Shown: piece by piece, positions 60,386 through 64,000 of the stretch | Numbering within the stretch: position 1 is the stretch's first letter | Layout of the letters: the number at the start of each line of letters is the position of its first letter | Source of the DNA: Nocardia sp. NBC_01730 | Lineage (GTDB): Bacteria > Actinomycetota > Actinomycetes > Mycobacteriales > Mycobacteriaceae | Direction of reading: 5' to 3' | NCBI RefSeq assembly: GCF_035920445.1 | Contig: NZ_CP109162.1 | Location: 5,704,001-5,768,000 of the forward strand | DNA: 64,000 bases | Notes under the pieces: model-generated | The model's input: only the letters and a program-made list of their open reading frames with translations | Databases searched by the model: none | Told to the model about the DNA's origin: nothing | Made by a program: the position numbers and the translations under genes

Positions 60386-60925
60386 ATGGCCCTCAGCGCA
60401 ACTCTGCACAGCTTCGCCGTTCAACTGGCCGACGTCGATCGTGACGTCTATCAGGAGTTGGAGTTGCGAGTAGCGCGCCACCCGTCCGAAACAGCCGAGT
60501 TCATGCTGACGCGGCTGCTGGCCTACTGCCTCGAGTACGAGGAGGGCATCGCCTTCAGTGACGGCGGCGTTTCGTCTACCGACGAGCCCGCGGTGCTGGT
60601 GCGCGATCTCACCGGACGCCTCACCGCCTGGATCGAAGTCGGCGCACCCGACGCGGAGCGGGTGCACCGAGGCAGCAAACTGGCTGAACGCATCGCCATC
60701 TATACCCATCGCGAACCGGCCAAGGTGCTGGCGCAACTCGGCGGCAAGCGGATCCATCGCGCCGACGCGATTCCCCTCTACAGTTTCGATCGTGACTTCG
60801 TCGATTCCGCCGTCGCCGCGATCGAACGTCGCAACACCGTTACCCTGTCCATCACCGAGCGCCTGCTGTACCTGGACCTCAACGGTACGGGCCTGAGCAC
60901 GTCGGTCGACGAGCACCGACTCTGA
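60386..60925 (+). CDS. YaeQ family protein
   Basis: 179 residues. LSATLHSFAVQLADVDRDVY, RLLAYCLEYEEGIAFSDG, AWIEVGAPDAERVHRGSK and IPLYSFDRDFVD are the conserved YaeQ blocks. The fold belongs to the PD-(D/E)XK nuclease group, with E/K-like residues kept (IEVG, RGSK). Function unknown. It starts about 9 bases after TAAGCT, consistent with a short leader. Confidence 0.9.
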   Translation: MALSATLHSFAVQLADVDRDVYQELELRVARHPSETAEFMLTRLLAYCLEYEEGIAFSDGGVSSTDEPAVLVRDLTGRLTAWIEVGAPDAERVHRGSKLAERIAIYTHREPAKVLAQLGGKRIHRADAIPLYSFDRDFVDSAVAAIERRNTVTLSITERLLYLDLNGTGLSTSVDEHRL

Positions 60926-61022
60926 TTGTCGCTGCCCCGGTCACTGCCGTTTCGATGAAGTGACCGCCGAAGACGAGGTGGCGAGGCACCCATCCGCGAC
61001 GGATGCGTAATGATGGTGTGTC

Positions 61023-62102
61023 GTGGTGGATTACATGACGGTCTTCGACCGGGTCCGGGGTTCTCTACTGGGTGGAGCGGTCGGTGACGCGCTCGGGTGG
61101 CCTATCGAATTCCTGCAGCTGACGCAGATTCGTCAGCGGTATGGCGCCGAAGGCCTGACAGGTTTTCTACCGCAGTATGCCGAGGGGGCGCCGCAGCAGA
61201 TTACCGATGACACCCAGATGACGCTGTTCACCGCGGAGGGGCTGTTGCGGTCCGAGCCGGGCGCCGACCCGGTGCCTGCGCTGCGACGGGCGTATCTGCG
61301 CTGGTTACAGACCCAGAGACAGGAGGAACCCGCAGCTGACACCGATGGGTGGCTGGCGAGTCTGCCGTTTCTGTATGCGGTGCGTGCGCCGGGAAATGCG
61401 TGCATGTCCGGGCTGGGTCAGCAGGCACGGGGATTTCTCGCACCGGGTCCGTTCGGCGAAAGCGGCCCGGTGAATCCCGGGTCGAAAGGATGCGGCACGG
61501 TGATGCGGTCCGCGCCGTTCGGACTGGCAGGTGTGGGGCCTGATCGTGCATTCGCCACGGCCGCGCGGGCCGCGCAGTTGACGCACGGGCATCCCACGGG
61601 ATATGTCGCGGCAGGTGCGTTCGCGGCACTGGTCGATCGCGTGGTGAGCGGTATCGAGCTGTCAATTGCGGTGCAGCAGACTCGCACTCAGCTCGAGGCG
61701 TTTCCCGCCGGCGCGGAAACAGTGGCGGCGCTGACACGAGCGGTCGAGTTGTCCGAGCATCCGGCAGGTGCCGAGCAGGTCGAGCAGGTCGGCGCAGGGT
61801 GGGTCGCCGAGGAGTGCCTGGCCATCGCGGTGTACTGCGCCCTGCACGCGGCCAAGACCGGCGACGTGCGCGCGGCGCTGCTGCTGTCGGTGAACCATTC
61901 CGGTGACTCCGATTCCACAGGTGCGGTTGCCGGCAACCTGCTCGGCGCCATCCATGGTGTCTCCGGGCTACCGATGGATTGGGTATCCGCGGTAGAGGGG
62001 CGCGACGTGCTGGTCCAGGTCGCCGATGATCTCGTGATGAACTATCGGCTCGGCGACCGGTCGGCACTCGGTGCCCGGTATCCCCTCGACGAGGGCCTGT
62101 GA
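61023..62102 (+). CDS. ADP-ribosylglycohydrolase-family protein
   Basis: 359 residues (GTG 61023; ATG 61035 possible). RGSLLGGAVGDALGWPIEF is the family start. ITDDTQMTLFTAEGLL holds the first metal aspartates and NHSGDSDSTGAVAGNLLGA the second set, so both Mg sites are complete. The enzyme likely removes ADP-ribose from protein, nucleic acid or a small molecule (DraG/ARH3 fold). No ADP-ribosyltransferase gene is near. Confidence 0.92.
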   Translation: MVDYMTVFDRVRGSLLGGAVGDALGWPIEFLQLTQIRQRYGAEGLTGFLPQYAEGAPQQITDDTQMTLFTAEGLLRSEPGADPVPALRRAYLRWLQTQRQEEPAADTDGWLASLPFLYAVRAPGNACMSGLGQQARGFLAPGPFGESGPVNPGSKGCGTVMRSAPFGLAGVGPDRAFATAARAAQLTHGHPTGYVAAGAFAALVDRVVSGIELSIAVQQTRTQLEAFPAGAETVAALTRAVELSEHPAGAEQVEQVGAGWVAEECLAIAVYCALHAAKTGDVRAALLLSVNHSGDSDSTGAVAGNLLGAIHGVSGLPMDWVSAVEGRDVLVQVADDLVMNYRLGDRSALGARYPLDEGL

Positions 62103-62111
62103 AGGTCGCGA

Positions 62112-64000
62112 TCAGCCGCGCCTGCCACGCAGGTAATCGCTGACCACGGCGGCGCCGAGACCGTTGAGGTCGGGTGCCACGACACGACCACCGCTGCGGC
62201 GGGCCACCGAGTCGACGAACGCTGCCAGCCGGGGGTCCTCGCCGAGCATGAAGACCGTCACCGACGCGCCGAGCTTGGCCAGGGCGTCGACTTGGGCCAT
62301 CGTCACGTCCAGGGTGCGCGGCCGCGGCGGCCAGCTGAAGTACGCCGCCCCGTCCGGCTCCAGGTGGGCCGTTGGCTCACCATCGGTCACTACGAGCACG
62401 ACAGGCACCGCGTCCGGATGCCTGCGCAGGTGCTGTGCGGCCAGCAGCAGTGCGTGGTGCAGGTTGGTGCCCTGTTCCCACACCGCTTCCAGCGCGGTCA
62501 GCTCGCCGATATCGACGGTCGCGGCGTGCCGGCCGAAGGTGATCACGCTGAGCGCGTCGGAGCGGAACCGCGTGCCGATCAAGTGGTGCAGGGCGAGGGC
62601 GGTGCGCTTCATCGGCACCCACCTGCCGTCCTGCACCATCGACCAGGACGTGTCGACGCACAGTGCCACGGCTGCCCTCGACCGCCGCTCGGTTTCCATG
62701 ATCTCGACGTCGGACACGTCCAGCGCGACACGGCGACTGCCCGTCGACGCCGACCGCAGCACGGCGTTGCGCACGGTTCTCGGCACATCCCACGGCTCGG
62801 TGTCGCCGAACCGCCACTTCCGCGCGGCACCGGTCGGCTCACCGGCCGCACCCGCCAAGGCCGTGTCCCGCTCACCACGCCGGGACCGCAACTGCCCGAC
62901 GATTCGGCGCAGCGCCACCTCACCGAGCCGCCGCAAAGCCCTCGGCGTCAACCGAAGCGAGCCGTCCTTCGTCTGTTCGAACAAGCCCTGCCTGCGCAGT
63001 TCCCGCTCCAGCTCGGCCAGTCGGGCCGCGTCCACGCTCGCGTCGTCGCCGAGGTGGCGTGCCAGTGTGTCCAGATCGATGTCCTCCAGCCGGGCACCCG
63101 GATAGGACTGGCCGAGTTGCTCGGCGAGCGCATCCAGTTCGGCGAGGTCCTGCAGGGCCTGCGCGCCTGCACCGAGGCCGAGCGGGTCATGGCCGCGGAA
63201 CCGCTGCTCGGAGTCCCAGTCCTCGCCCGGACGCAACGCCCGCAGGTTGGCGTCCAGCGCGGCGATCTGCTGGGCAATGGCCGGATCGCCGAACGCCTGG
63301 CCGATCAGCTCGGCCAGCTCCGCTCGCTGCTGCGCGGACATCGAGTTCATCATGCGTTGCGCGGCGGCGGCACGGGCGGCGAGCGCGTCGATCAGCTCCT
63401 CGGTGCTGCCGGGGTTCTCCGGGAAGAACCCGCCGTGCTCGGCCATGAAGTCGGCGAACCGCTGCTCGGTGTCCTCGCCCCTGGCATGTGCCGCGAGCAG
63501 GTCATTCAGGTCGGACATCATCTGCCTGACCCGCTCGACGTCTTCGGGCCCGGTGTTCTGCAGGGCCTGTTTCATGCCCTGGAAGCGGGATTCCAGCAGG
63601 TCCCGGCCGAGCAGGTCGCGGATCTTCTCGTAGTTCTTCCGGCCGGTTTCCGATCGCCAGCTGTAGTCGGTGAGCTCGTTGACGGCGGCCGCTGTGCTCG
63701 ATGGCAGTGCGTCCAGCTGTGCTTCGGCGAACCTGGCGTCGTCGGACGGGTCGGGGAACAGTGCGCCGCGCTCGGCTTCCAGTGCCTGTTCCAGCAGTGC
63801 GCGGACCTGTTGCAGGGTGCCGTCCAGCCGGTGCCGCCGGGATATCTCGGAGCGGCGCTGCCACAGCCTGCGGGTCAGCTCCTCCAGCCCCGGCATGGTG
63901 CTGGTGCCGCGCCGCAACAGCTCCTGCAGTGCGGTGCGTGGCGAGCTGCCTTCCATCACCTCGTTCCCGATCTGGTCCAGCGCCTCCCGCAGGTCGAGCG
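62112..64000 (-). CDS. VWA-domain protein, 5'-truncated by the window end (Rv0959-like)
   Basis: The minus-strand frame is open to base 64000, so the N-terminus lies outside; the ATG at 63959 is internal, because LDQIGNEVMEGSSPR reads through from upstream. More than 625 residues are seen. A long helical region (residues about 1-370 of the visible part) is followed by a von Willebrand A domain with the MIDAS DTSWSMV, a distal Thr and TDGEPTAHL. From memory Rv0959 has this layout and pairs with a magnesium-chelatase-like AAA+ protein (Rv0958), which would be expected beyond the edge. Convergent to the ADP-ribosylglycohydrolase gene. Confidence 0.88.
   Translation of the reverse strand, partial: LDLREALDQIGNEVMEGSSPRTALQELLRRGTSTMPGLEELTRRLWQRRSEISRRHRLDGTLQQVRALLEQALEAERGALFPDPSDDARFAEAQLDALPSSTAAAVNELTDYSWRSETGRKNYEKIRDLLGRDLLESRFQGMKQALQNTGPEDVERVRQMMSDLNDLLAAHARGEDTEQRFADFMAEHGGFFPENPGSTEELIDALAARAAAAQRMMNSMSAQQRAELAELIGQAFGDPAIAQQIAALDANLRALRPGEDWDSEQRFRGHDPLGLGAGAQALQDLAELDALAEQLGQSYPGARLEDIDLDTLARHLGDDASVDAARLAELERELRRQGLFEQTKDGSLRLTPRALRRLGEVALRRIVGQLRSRRGERDTALAGAAGEPTGAARKWRFGDTEPWDVPRTVRNAVLRSASTGSRRVALDVSDVEIMETERRSRAAVALCVDTSWSMVQDGRWVPMKRTALALHHLIGTRFRSDALSVITFGRHAATVDIGELTALEAVWEQGTNLHHALLLAAQHLRRHPDAVPVVLVVTDGEPTAHLEPDGAAYFSWPPRPRTLDVTMAQVDALAKLGASVTVFMLGEDPRLAAFVDSVARRSGGRVVAPDLNGLGAAVVSDYLRGRRG

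Overview
The window is very GC-rich and densely coded on both strands, with many GTG starts and Shine-Dalgarno sites next to apparently leaderless genes. It carries genes for an arabinogalactan/mycolate envelope: an AftD-type arabinofuranosyltransferase, the trehalose monomycolate exporter MmpL3, and a DUF3068 protein. GTP-type PEP carboxykinase, a SigL/RslA-like pair and an F420-type (Ddn-like) reductase fit too. This points to a mycolic-acid actinobacterium (Mycobacteriales), most likely Nocardia or a close relative. No rRNA, tRNA, insertion sequence, phage gene or CRISPR array was found.

Bases 1-10.3 kb are an envelope glycan block: the 3' part of aftD, a DinB-fold protein, an acyltransferase with a 36-bp minisatellite, a DUF3068 protein, a Wzx-like flippase and a GT-C-like membrane protein. 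Bases 10.3-17.9 kb are accessory: an HD-domain protein, an ATP-grasp ligase coupled to an MFS exporter, an AT-rich gap with a Fis-type helix-turn-helix remnant, a GlxA-type regulator, and an aldehyde dehydrogenase under a strong inverted repeat. Bases 17.9-21.3 kb hold a divergent methyltransferase/glycosyltransferase pair and an exported glycine-rich protein.

Bases 21.4-34.9 kb match, from memory, the M. tuberculosis Rv0211-Rv0206c segment in reverse: pckA, two GTPase-like proteins, (inserted lipase), trmB, a NYN-like protein and mmpL3, followed by a DUF2339 protein. Bases 35.2-39.7 kb carry a MerR regulator and a tightly packed module of AI-2E permease, LiaS-like kinase, LiaR-like regulator and a DUF1707/LiaF-like protein. 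A 68-bp tandem repeat array separates this from a membrane adenylate cyclase coupled to a flippase-like protein.

Bases 43.3-54.9 kb are mostly single-gene housekeeping and redox functions: a PBP-like lipoprotein lacking visible catalytic motifs, aroQ, a Ddn-like reductase, an imine-reductase-like enzyme with a divergent HxlR regulator, glycerate kinase, an exported hydrolase, an acyltransferase, YqgE and the sigma/anti-sigma pair. Bases 55.1-60.3 kb contain the most unusual unit: a divergent EXLDI protein with a ribbon-helix-helix-like N-terminus, and a translationally coupled four-gene cassette (ThDP enzyme, SRPBCC-like protein, KAS III-like enzyme, HisC-like aminotransferase) that looks like a small specialised-metabolite pathway. 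The window closes with YaeQ, an ADP-ribosylglycohydrolase-family protein and a VWA protein that runs off the edge.
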